From NCBI GenBank assembly GCA_964405325.1, contig CAYONM010000090.1, forward strand, positions 1 to 13,674: a DNA stretch of 13,674 bases. The letters are read 5' to 3'. Below, in pieces: positions 6,553-12,856 of the stretch. The position numbers were made by a program, and so were the translations under genes. The stretch is from CAYONM01 sp964405325. Its GTDB lineage: Bacteria > Planctomycetota > UBA11346. Every line of letters begins with the position of its first letter. Positions within the stretch are counted from its first letter, which is position 1. The notes under the pieces were generated by a model. It was not told the origin of the DNA and did no database searches. It was given only the letters and a program-made list of their open reading frames with translations.

Positions 6553-6567
6553 TTTGACTGGCCCTGG
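6553..6567 (+). promoter_or_regulatory. 15-bp motif TTTGACTGGCCCTGG upstream of ilvE
   Basis: Exact match to the motif upstream of rpoZ, on the opposite strand. It ends 81 bases before the chosen ilvE start (77 for rpoZ). TTGACT could serve as a -35 box, but no convincing -10 box follows here. Confidence 0.45.
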
Positions 6568-6648
6568 CCGTGTCCGGAGGCGTTGCCTTGCGAGAGCGGC
6601 CGGTCTCACCATGCTGACGCGCTTTGTGAGGTTTTGGGGAGTATGGAC

Positions 6649-7557
6649 ATGGCCGAGGCCGAACTGGTGGCCTATCTCAATGGGGACTACGCACCGCTGG
6701 CACAGCAGACGGTGCCGATCGACACCCATGCCTTGCAGTACGGCACAGCCTGTTTCGAGGGAATTCGCGCCTACTGGAACGGAGAGCGCCTGTCGGTGCT
6801 GTTTCTGCGCGAGCACTGTCAGCGGCTGGCGGCTTCGGCGCGCATGCTGCTGATGCAGTCACCGGGTGTCGACGCCATGTGTGCGATCGCCTTGGAGGTG
6901 CTTCGGCGTAGCGGTCTGCGGCAGAACAGTTATCTGCGGCCGGTGGTGTTCAAGAAGGGCACCAATCTGGGGCCGGAACTCTCGCGCGTGGACGATGGCT
7001 ATCTGTGCTATCCCATTTGTCTGGAAGGCTATTTCGAAAGCAGCAAGGGCCTCTCGCTCTGCGTTTCCAGCTGGATGCGGGTGCCGGACAACAGCATTCC
7101 CACCCGGGCCAAGGCCACCGGCTGCTATATCAACAGCGCGCTGGCCAAGTCGGAAGCGGTGCTGAATGGCTTTGACGAGAGCATCATGCTCAATGACCGG
7201 CATCAGGTTAGCGAGGGCTCGGCCGAGAATGTGTTCATCGTCCGCGATGGCAGCCTGATCACGCCCGACTACACCGCCGGCATCCTGGAAGGCATCACCC
7301 GCAAGGCGATCATCGGTTTGGCGCAGGAGCAGGGCGTGCCGGTGATCGAACGACCGATCTCACGGACGGAGCTGTACCGCGCCGATGAGTGCTTCCTGGT
7401 CGGCACCGGTTGTCAGGTCAGCTGGGTTCGCGCCATCGATCATCGGTCGGTGGGTAGCGGTGAGCGTGGTCCCCTTACCAGGGCCCTGCAGGCGGCCTAC
7501 GAGGAGGCCGTCTACGGCCGCGATCCGGCCCGCGCCCACTGGCTGACCGCCGTCTGA
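6649..7557 (+). CDS. ilvE: branched-chain amino acid aminotransferase (PLP fold type IV)
   Basis: Cytosolic enzyme of the last step of Ile, Val and Leu synthesis: it moves an amino group from glutamate to branched 2-oxo acids using PLP. The 302-aa protein shows class IV signatures in order: HALQYGTACFEGIRAY (27-42), K155 in RAKATGCYINSALAKSEA as the Schiff-base lysine, VSEGSAENVFIV, TPDYTAGILEGITR and ADECFLVGTG. The ATG at 6649 is preferred because GGGGAG ends seven bases upstream; the ATG at 6643 would be too close to that site. The stop codon shares one base with the truB start, so the two are probably cotranscribed. D-amino-acid aminotransferase or aminodeoxychorismate lyase are less likely given the length and the KATG-Y-NS motif. 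Confidence 0.92.
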   Translation: MAEAELVAYLNGDYAPLAQQTVPIDTHALQYGTACFEGIRAYWNGERLSVLFLREHCQRLAASARMLLMQSPGVDAMCAIALEVLRRSGLRQNSYLRPVVFKKGTNLGPELSRVDDGYLCYPICLEGYFESSKGLSLCVSSWMRVPDNSIPTRAKATGCYINSALAKSEAVLNGFDESIMLNDRHQVSEGSAENVFIVRDGSLITPDYTAGILEGITRKAIIGLAQEQGVPVIERPISRTELYRADECFLVGTGCQVSWVRAIDHRSVGSGERGPLTRALQAAYEEAVYGRDPARAHWLTAV

Positions 7558-8261
7558 TGCCGCGCCGTTTCAAAAGCACCATGCACGGACTGTTCCTGGT
7601 GGACAAACCCGTGGGGCCCAGCTCCATGGACGTGGTCCGCCGGGTGCGTCGTGCGGCAGGCATGTGCAAGACCGGTCATGGTGGCACCCTTGATCCGCTC
7701 GCCAGCGGCCTGGTGGTTTGCGCCTTGGGCCAAGCCACCAAGCAGGTAGAAGCGGTGATGGACCACACCAAGGTCTACCGGACCCGTATCGATCTGAGCG
7801 CCTTCACCGTGACCGATGATGCTGAAGCGCCACCGGAGCCGGTGGCCGTGGTGCAGCCACCGGAGATGGCGCAGGTGCACGCGGTGCTGGACCGCCTGAC
7901 CGGCACCATCCAGCAGTGCCCACCGGCCTACAGCGCCTGCAAAATCGACGGTCAGCCGGCCTACAAGCGGGTGCGCGCCGGCGAGCAGGTCCAGCTGGCG
8001 GCACGGCCGGTGCGAATCCATGAGCTGCAGATCGAAGACTATGCCTGGCCATTTCTCTCGTTGGTCGTGACCTGTGGCCGCGGCACCTACATCCGCTCGC
8101 TGGCGCGGCAGATCGGTGAGGCGCTCAATACCGGTGGTTTTCTCACCAGCCTGCGTCGCGAACGCATTGGTGCTTTCTCGGTGGCCGATGCCTGTCCATT
8201 GGACGCCTTGCCAGAGCCGATCACCCAGGCCGCGCTGATCGCCATCAGCGCGCCGCGTTGA
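7557..8261 (+). CDS. truB: tRNA pseudouridine(55) synthase
   Basis: Converts U55 in the T-loop of tRNAs to pseudouridine. The 234-aa protein has GLFLVDKPVGPSSMDVV near the start and the catalytic motif GHGGTLDPLASG with nucleophile Asp46. Further family blocks are YRTRIDLSAFTVTDD, PPAYSACKIDGQPAYKRVR and CGRGTYIRSLARQIGE. It lacks the C-terminal PUA extension of longer TruB proteins. The ATG at 7557 overlaps the ilvE stop by one base, suggesting translational coupling. Met9 (7581) is an alternative start closer to the common N-terminus of the family. The 3' end overlaps the convergent pyrF by 17 bases. Confidence 0.95.
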   Translation: MPRRFKSTMHGLFLVDKPVGPSSMDVVRRVRRAAGMCKTGHGGTLDPLASGLVVCALGQATKQVEAVMDHTKVYRTRIDLSAFTVTDDAEAPPEPVAVVQPPEMAQVHAVLDRLTGTIQQCPPAYSACKIDGQPAYKRVRAGEQVQLAARPVRIHELQIEDYAWPFLSLVVTCGRGTYIRSLARQIGEALNTGGFLTSLRRERIGAFSVADACPLDALPEPITQAALIAISAPR

Positions 8262-9168
8262 GATCCTGGTTCATGGCGTCCAGGGCGGCACGGGCAGCGG
8301 CGGCGAAGTCAGCGGTATCGGCCTGCTGCCAGGCACCGATGATACCGCGGCTGGAGTTGACGATGACGCCATTGCCGGCCGGCCGCACACCGGCCAGTGC
8401 ATCGGTCGCGCCACCGCCCTGGGCGCCATAACCGGGCACCAGGAACCAGCTGTCGGGCATGGCCTCGCGCAGGCCGCGGGCCTCCTCGGGCCAAGTCGCA
8501 CCGACCACTGCGCCGATATCGCTGAGGCCATTTTTTCCGCCGCGTGTGCTGCCCCAGGTGTGGACCAGTTCGGCCATGCGGTGCATGAGCGTGGGGCCGG
8601 TTTCCGGCCAGTTCTGCAGTTCGACCGAGGATGGGTTGGAGGTCTTCACCAGCACAAACACGCCACCATTGCCGGGGCTGGAGCCCAACAGCGGCTCGAT
8701 CCCGTCCCAGCCCAGATAGGCGTTGGTAGTCAGCCACTCCGCGCACAAACCGGGGAGGCGCGATTCGGCGCTCAGGCCCGGTGCCCAGTCCAGGTAGGCG
8801 TGGCGGTAATGTGCTGCGGTGGAGCCGATGTCGTTGCGCTTGCCATCGGCGATCACCGGAATGTCCAGCTGATGCGCCAGACTGACCGTCTCCTCCAGGG
8901 CACGGATGCCGGCGGAGCCGTAGGCCTCGTAGCAGGCCAACTGCGGTTTGACCGCCAGGCAGTGGCCGGCGATGGCATGCAGAATGGCCTGATTGAAACG
9001 CAGAAAGGCGATGCCGACCGCCTGCGGCGTGTTGCCGTACAGGTCCAGGCAGTCTTCGCGCAGACTCGGCGGGATCAGGGCCGGGCGGGGATCCAGGCCG
9101 ACGCAGGCAATGGAGGCGGTGCGCTCACTCACGGCGAGCAGGCGATCGGCAACGTGTTGGCAGCTCAT
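8245..9168 (-). CDS. pyrF: orotidine 5'-phosphate decarboxylase, type 2
   Basis: Decarboxylates OMP to UMP, the last step of de novo pyrimidine synthesis. The 307-aa protein is the length of the PyrF2 subfamily rather than the ~240-aa E. coli type. It has VGLDPRP near the start, VKPQ (Lys74) and the active-site tetrad in ADGKRNDIGST (D108, K110, D113). The C-terminal phosphate-binding region contains VPGYGAQGG and VNSSRGI. The gene converges on truB with a 17-bp overlap of coding ends and diverges from the sigma-factor gene, 114 bases away. No obvious Shine-Dalgarno site precedes its ATG. Confidence 0.95.
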   Translation of the reverse strand: MSCQHVADRLLAVSERTASIACVGLDPRPALIPPSLREDCLDLYGNTPQAVGIAFLRFNQAILHAIAGHCLAVKPQLACYEAYGSAGIRALEETVSLAHQLDIPVIADGKRNDIGSTAAHYRHAYLDWAPGLSAESRLPGLCAEWLTTNAYLGWDGIEPLLGSSPGNGGVFVLVKTSNPSSVELQNWPETGPTLMHRMAELVHTWGSTRGGKNGLSDIGAVVGATWPEEARGLREAMPDSWFLVPGYGAQGGGATDALAGVRPAGNGVIVNSSRGIIGAWQQADTADFAAAARAALDAMNQDLNAAR

Positions 9169-9282
9169 GGCTGGGGGTTTAGGGCGATGGTGGCTTGGTG
9201 CAACGCGTCATGCGGACCTGCTATGGGTACCACAGGCCAGCCTGCGATTGTGGCACGAGCGCTTCCTGCTGTGCTACACCAC

Positions 9283-9858
9283 ATGTCCGATCGTGTTTCC
9301 CTTGTTGCCCAAGCACCGCCCATCACCCCCGAGGCTGATCTGCTGCAGCGTTATACGGCTGGTGAGCGAGACGCGCTGGATGAGCTGGTCCATGCCTATC
9401 AGGAGCCGGCCTTCTGGGTCGCGTGGCATCTGGTTGGGCACGATGATGTTGCCTATGATCTGGTGCAGGACGGATTTTTGCGGGTGCTGCGCAAGTCGGA
9501 GCAATACGATCCCAGCCGGCCTTTCAAGGCCTGGTTCCTGCAGATTGTGCGCAATTTGGCCATCGACTGGTTGCGGCGTAAACGTGCCCAGCTTGCGCCA
9601 TTGCATGCTGAGATCGCCGAAGTCGATGATGGCCCCGAGTTGGAAAGCCGCGAGATGGGCGAGAATATCCAGCGGATCCTGGCGCGGCTACCGGAACGGC
9701 AGCGGGAACTGATCCTGTTGCGTGATGTCGAGGGTTTCAGCCCGGAAGAGATCGCCGCCATGCAGGATGCCGACCGCAGTACCACCCGTTGGCGGCTGCA
9801 TCAGGCGCGGAAGAAGTTCCGGCAACTGTGGGTGGCGGCATATGGGGAGTTGGAGTAG
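9283..9858 (+). CDS. ECF-type RNA polymerase sigma factor
   Basis: The 191-aa protein has the two-domain layout of ECF sigma factors. Region 2 (about 17-97) includes DLVQDGFLRVLR and RPFKAWFLQIVRNLAIDWLRRKR-like residues, the latter for -10 recognition. Region 4 (about 130-185) includes LPERQRELILLRDVEGFSPEEI and an HTH with STTRWRLHQARKK. The ATG at 9283 gives the usual family length; the frame is open far upstream, but that part is antisense to pyrF. No anti-sigma gene is adjacent. In planctomycetes, ECF factors are often tied to Ser/Thr kinases, but no such link is shown here. The stop codon TAG (9856-9858) is the first three bases of the 9-base duplication at the repeat element that follows. 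Confidence 0.9.
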   Translation: MSDRVSLVAQAPPITPEADLLQRYTAGERDALDELVHAYQEPAFWVAWHLVGHDDVAYDLVQDGFLRVLRKSEQYDPSRPFKAWFLQIVRNLAIDWLRRKRAQLAPLHAEIAEVDDGPELESREMGENIQRILARLPERQRELILLRDVEGFSPEEIAAMQDADRSTTRWRLHQARKKFRQLWVAAYGELE

Positions 9859-9864
9859 CTTGAG

Positions 9865-10065
9865 GCTTCCCTCAAAGGGGGCTTCGCCCCCTCGCGACGT
9901 CCGTCGCACACCCCCTCGGCCTCGGTCGGGATTCGCTCGCTGCGCGAGCGTTTTTCGGCGGCGCTACGCGCCATTTTCGCCGAAAAACCATCCCTCGGTC
10001 GGCCGGTCTCGCGCTTGGACGCGCTCGCCTGGGCCAAACCAAATTCAATCTCTGAGGGACGCGTC
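9865..10065 (+). mobile_element. TCCCTC-family MITE-like element directly after the sigma gene (201 bp)
   Basis: Nearly identical to copy 1 of the left array (542-742) and of the same length, differing mainly in the first few bases (GCT versus GGG before TCCCTC, and AAAGG versus AGAGG after it). It is flanked by TAGCTTGAG at 9856-9864 and 10066-10074, a perfect 9-bp direct repeat whose left copy includes the sigma-factor stop codon. Confidence 0.88.
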
Positions 10066-10074
10066 TAGCTTGAG

Positions 10075-10200
10075 GCTTCCCTCAAATGGGGCGTTGCCTC
10101 CTCGCGCCTCCGGCGCACCCGCCAGCCGGGCTCCGGTCCCACGCTCCTTCGTCGCGACGTGCTCGCTGCGCGAGCCTTTTTCGGCGATAATGCGCGCCCC
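10075..10200 (+). mobile_element. TCCCTC-family element, truncated second copy
   Basis: Starts GCTTCCCTCAAATGGGGCG and keeps the GCTCGC/GCGAGC hairpin and the TTTTTCGGCG arm. It loses recognisable similarity near 10200 and has no right terminal repeat. The middle resembles copy 4 of the left array (CCACGCTCCTTCGTCGCG). The first hairpin is degraded. The right limit is approximate. The next 120 bases to the methyltransferase start show no feature. Confidence 0.65.
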
Positions 10201-10321
10201 GGCCAGCGTGCATGTCTTGGCGGTGGTGACGGCTGATGCCAGTATGGCGAACTCTCCCGAGCCCGAGTTCGACACGGTCTGGTGATTGTCGCTCCCGGCC
10301 CACATCCCATGCTCCGGCACG

Positions 10322-11251
10322 ATGAGCGAAGAACTGGTCAATCGGCTGCGCAAGCGGTTCAAGCAGCTGCGCAAGTGGGCGCGGCGGGACGGCGTCAGCT
10401 GTTATCGTGTCTACGACCGGGATCTGCCCGACCATCCCGCGACCATCGACTGGTACGATGGCGATGTGGTCCTGTGGACCAGGCGTCGCAAGCGCGATGA
10501 AACCAATGCTGCCGATACCGCCTGGCAGGCCACGGTGGTGGCGGCGGCGACCGCCGCACTGGCCCCGCAGCGGGTCTTCGCCAAACGCCGGGCCCGCCAA
10601 CGTGGACACGAGCAGTATGAGCGGACTGACAGCCAGGCTGTCATCAAGACGGTCTGCGAAGGCGATGTGCAGCTGGAAGTGAATCTGAGCGATTATCTCG
10701 ATACTGGGCTGTTTCTCGATCATCGACCGCTGCGCCGACGCGTCGGTGAAATGGCGGCCGGCAAGCGATTCCTGAATCTGTTCTGCTACACCGGCGCTTT
10801 CACCGTGCACGCTGCGCTTGGCGGTGCGGCATCGAGCGTCAGCGTCGACCTCAGTCGGACCTATCTGGACTGGGCGGCGCGGAATCTGGCCCTGAACGAT
10901 CGGGCGACACCGGCGCATGCGCTGGTGCGGGCCGACTGCCTCGGCTGGTTGGAGCAGGCCGACGTCGAGCCCTTCGACCTGATCGTGTGCGACCCGCCCA
11001 CCTTTTCCAATTCCAAGGCCACCGCCGCCGATTGGGTGGTAGGCGAGCATTGGGATCATTTGCTGACCTGCTGTCATCGCCTACTGCGATCGGGCGGCCG
11101 GTGTTTTTTTAGTACCAACTTCAGGCGCTTCCAGTTCGAGCCGGATCGATTGCCATACGATGCATGTCAAGAAATTAGTAAAGCGACGATCCCACCGGAT
11201 TTCCGCGATCGGCAGATCCACCGGTGTTGGGAACTGGAGCGGATTGCCTGA
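10322..11251 (+). CDS. class I SAM-dependent rRNA methyltransferase, RlmK-like
   Basis: The 309-aa protein matches the RlmK half of the fused E. coli RlmKL, which makes m7G2069 in 23S rRNA; related COG1092 proteins include the m5C enzyme RlmI. Visible signatures are EQYERTDSQAV, then YLDTGLFLDHRPLR (125-138), SAM-binding motif I NLFCYTGAFTVHAA (152-165), the acidic motif II residue in VSVDLS, and motif IV CDPPTFSNSK (223-232), where RlmK carries [DN]PP[TS]FS. The ATG at 10322 was chosen because the family N-terminus begins NRLRKRFKQ shortly after it; the frame is open a little further upstream without a ribosome site. The last 30 or so codons use more A/T at third positions than the rest. Exact target base is inferred. 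Confidence 0.88.
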   Translation: MSEELVNRLRKRFKQLRKWARRDGVSCYRVYDRDLPDHPATIDWYDGDVVLWTRRRKRDETNAADTAWQATVVAAATAALAPQRVFAKRRARQRGHEQYERTDSQAVIKTVCEGDVQLEVNLSDYLDTGLFLDHRPLRRRVGEMAAGKRFLNLFCYTGAFTVHAALGGAASSVSVDLSRTYLDWAARNLALNDRATPAHALVRADCLGWLEQADVEPFDLIVCDPPTFSNSKATAADWVVGEHWDHLLTCCHRLLRSGGRCFFSTNFRRFQFEPDRLPYDACQEISKATIPPDFRDRQIHRCWELERIA

Positions 11252-11285
11252 ATTGATCGGGTGGATTACGAAGCAAGAAACCAGC

Positions 11286-11504
11286 TTACTTATCGTCATT
11301 CCAGGCCACCACGCAACCAGTCAAGCCACCACTACGCCACCAAGCTGAGCCATCAAAGACCAGGACATCGCGTCGATATCCTCGCAGATCATAGCTCAGG
11401 CGCTCCAGCTGCTCAGCATCCACATCCCGCAATTGCCAGCTGCAATTTCGATTCGCCGCAGGATCTGTGCCTTCACCACATATCAGAACGCGTTGTCGGC
11501 GCTT
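11286..11504 (-). pseudogene. 5'-truncated reading frame, unknown family
   Basis: A minus-strand frame of 72 residues is open from a stop at 11505-11507 to TAA at 11288-11286 and has no ATG. The predicted peptide looks natural in composition (for example WQLRDVDAEQLERLSYDLR, then RDVLVFDGSAWW, then CVVAWNDDK). Its codon use resembles that of the accessory genes further right. The element at 11544 lies 40 bases beyond its broken 5' end, suggesting that insertion or deletion there removed the start. I do not recognise the family. It could also be a chance open frame. Confidence 0.4.
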
Positions 11505-11543
11505 TCAATTTTCTAGTAAGGAAGTCTTCCAAGGCATTCTCCT

Positions 11544-11704
11544 AGTGCTGTGTCCCGTAAATAGCTGATAGAATTCAAAGCGCCGTAGTGCAGATGCAAG
11601 GCGCAGGTTCCGAAGGAATGGCAGCGCCATTTCGAGGGTTCTGCAACGCAGCAGATGCGCTGCGCCGCGAAGAATTATGAAGGCTATTTATGGGACACAG
11701 CACT
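11544..11704 (+). mobile_element. 161-bp MITE-like element (GTGCTGTGTCCC ends)
   Basis: The terminal inverted repeats are 22 bp with one mismatch: AGTGCTGTGTCCCGTAAATA... at the left and the complement ...TATTTATGGGACACAGCACT at the right. The interior is non-coding and contains a hairpin, GAATGGC/GCCATTTC. If the ends are set at GTGCTG/CAGCAC, the flanks are TA and TG, which could be a decayed TA duplication as made by IS630/mariner-type transposases; this is not certain. Confidence 0.82.
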
Positions 11705-11794
11705 GGGGGCGCCGATCTTCATATCGGCGCAGTGGCAACATGGGCTTGCGCAGCAGGCATCCATACTTCAGCGATTTTTGAACAGTGCGTATAA

Positions 11795-11963
11795 AGGGCG
11801 CCTCTAATAACTCAGGCACTTCGCCAGACTTGCGCTTTCCCTTTCCGGCCCTGCCTGCGTTGCTGGAACCTCGAAATAGCCCCGCTGTTCCTTCGGCCCC
11901 AGCGCCTTGGCAGGACCAAAAATCGTCTGCGCCTGGCTCGACCTGAGTTTATAGAGGCGCCCT
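11795..11963 (+). mobile_element. 169-bp MITE-like element (AGGGCGCCTC ends)
   Basis: The terminal inverted repeats are 22 bp with two mismatches (AGGGCGCCTCTAATAACTCA... against the complement of ...TGAGTTTATAGAGGCGCCCT). TAA occurs on both sides if one end is trimmed by a base, so a TNA-type duplication is possible. Its interior from CTGCGTTGC (11855) to GCGCCTTG (11909) closely resembles the reversed interior of the element at 11544. Confidence 0.8.
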
Positions 11964-12175
11964 AATCGGAAATGTCATCCAGATCTGCCTCGGTGGGCGG
12001 AACAGTCGCTGCAAGCGGCTTTCTTGCCAAGATGTCCGGCTCCAGGCCGTCACTGTTATTCTGCCTGAGAAATCGTTTTTTATTTGTGATTTCGAGCCGA
12101 GCTGGAAATGGCCGTCCGTAGCATCAGAAAAGCAAGGCTTGCGTTGAACATTCGCAGGATAATTTCCAGGCAATC

Positions 12176-12853
12176 ATGAAATGCACTGTCATCATAATCC
12201 TCTCGCTGGTTGCTATCCTTGCCGGCTGGTTGCTGTGGCAGCCAGCCGGCACGCAGCCTGCTGCCACGCAACCTGCAGCGAATCCGGTTAGCGAGCCATC
12301 TGCTACCGAATCGGATTCGCCACCAGCCAAAGCTGAGCGCTACGCCGTCTCCTTGGACGATCCCAGTCCGCATGTGCATTCGGTGGCCGAGGCCTACCAG
12401 ACAGGCGAGCATCCGGAGCGGCTTTCGCCCTTGGTGGCGCCGGCGCCCTTTGATGAGACGGCTTTTCGAAAAGATCCGCAGGCCTATCTGAATGTGATCG
12501 AGCCGGGGCGGGTGTATCAGGTCCGGAAGCCGGGCAAGGGTGTGCCGGTGCTGATGGCGCACGAAGCCGAATTATTTCATTGTGTTCCAATGGGAGAAGT
12601 GCGTCTTGCTGTTCAGGCGCTTTCGCATGCGCCAGTCACCTTCCTAACGAGCAATGGCGGTATTTTTCGTGAGAGTAAACTGAATTCGGTGACGGTTCAG
12701 GCAGATGCCGAGGGCGTTGCTTCTGCTACATTCTATGCCAATCCTGGGGCAACTCATGACTGTCCCGTCATTGTTGGATCGCCCATGTGTGCCGCCAACG
12801 TCACTTTGATCGTCCGTGTGGAACAATCTACTGTTATGGTTTGGGGGAACTGA
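12176..12853 (+). CDS. membrane-anchored or exported protein with C-terminal Ig-like domain
   Basis: The product has 225 aa. Residues 4-21 form a hydrophobic signal or anchor segment, followed by a Pro/Ala/Thr-rich linker (22-51) with the near-repeat TQPAATQPAAN. The C-terminal part (about 138-217) looks like a bacterial Ig-like (Big_1/invasin) beta-sandwich: VRLAVQALSHAPVTFLTSNG, then VTVQADAEGVASATFYANPG, then NVTLIVRV, the usual order for these folds. It has three Cys in its second half. The next gene starts 3 bases after its stop, and that gene's GGGGGA ribosome site lies inside this one. The two are therefore likely made together and may act together at the cell surface. Ig-like proteins of this sort occur beside RHS-type genes; function is otherwise unknown. 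Confidence 0.75.
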   Translation: MKCTVIIILSLVAILAGWLLWQPAGTQPAATQPAANPVSEPSATESDSPPAKAERYAVSLDDPSPHVHSVAEAYQTGEHPERLSPLVAPAPFDETAFRKDPQAYLNVIEPGRVYQVRKPGKGVPVLMAHEAELFHCVPMGEVRLAVQALSHAPVTFLTSNGGIFRESKLNSVTVQADAEGVASATFYANPGATHDCPVIVGSPMCAANVTLIVRVEQSTVMVWGN

Positions 12854-12856
12854 GTC

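Larger units (their letters stand above)
11252..12175. other. gene-poor accessory region with a truncated frame and two MITE-like elements
   Basis: No intact gene is evident here. The stretch holds a 5'-truncated minus-strand frame (11286-11504), elements at 11544-11704 and 11795-11963, and a small hairpin between them (GCGCCGAT at 11709-11716 with ATCGGCGC at 11723-11730). In 11964-12175, before the next gene, I see nothing beyond AT-richer leader sequence. Confidence 0.7.

Noticed and set aside
8560..9282. Upstream extension of the sigma-factor frame by about 240 codons
   Set aside because: The extension is antisense to pyrF, a clear gene, and the ATG at 9283 gives a normal ECF length and domain layout.
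10082..11077. Long minus-strand frame opposite the RlmK-like gene
   Set aside because: The plus-strand methyltransferase has clear family motifs over the same region; the antisense frame reflects GC-rich codon use.
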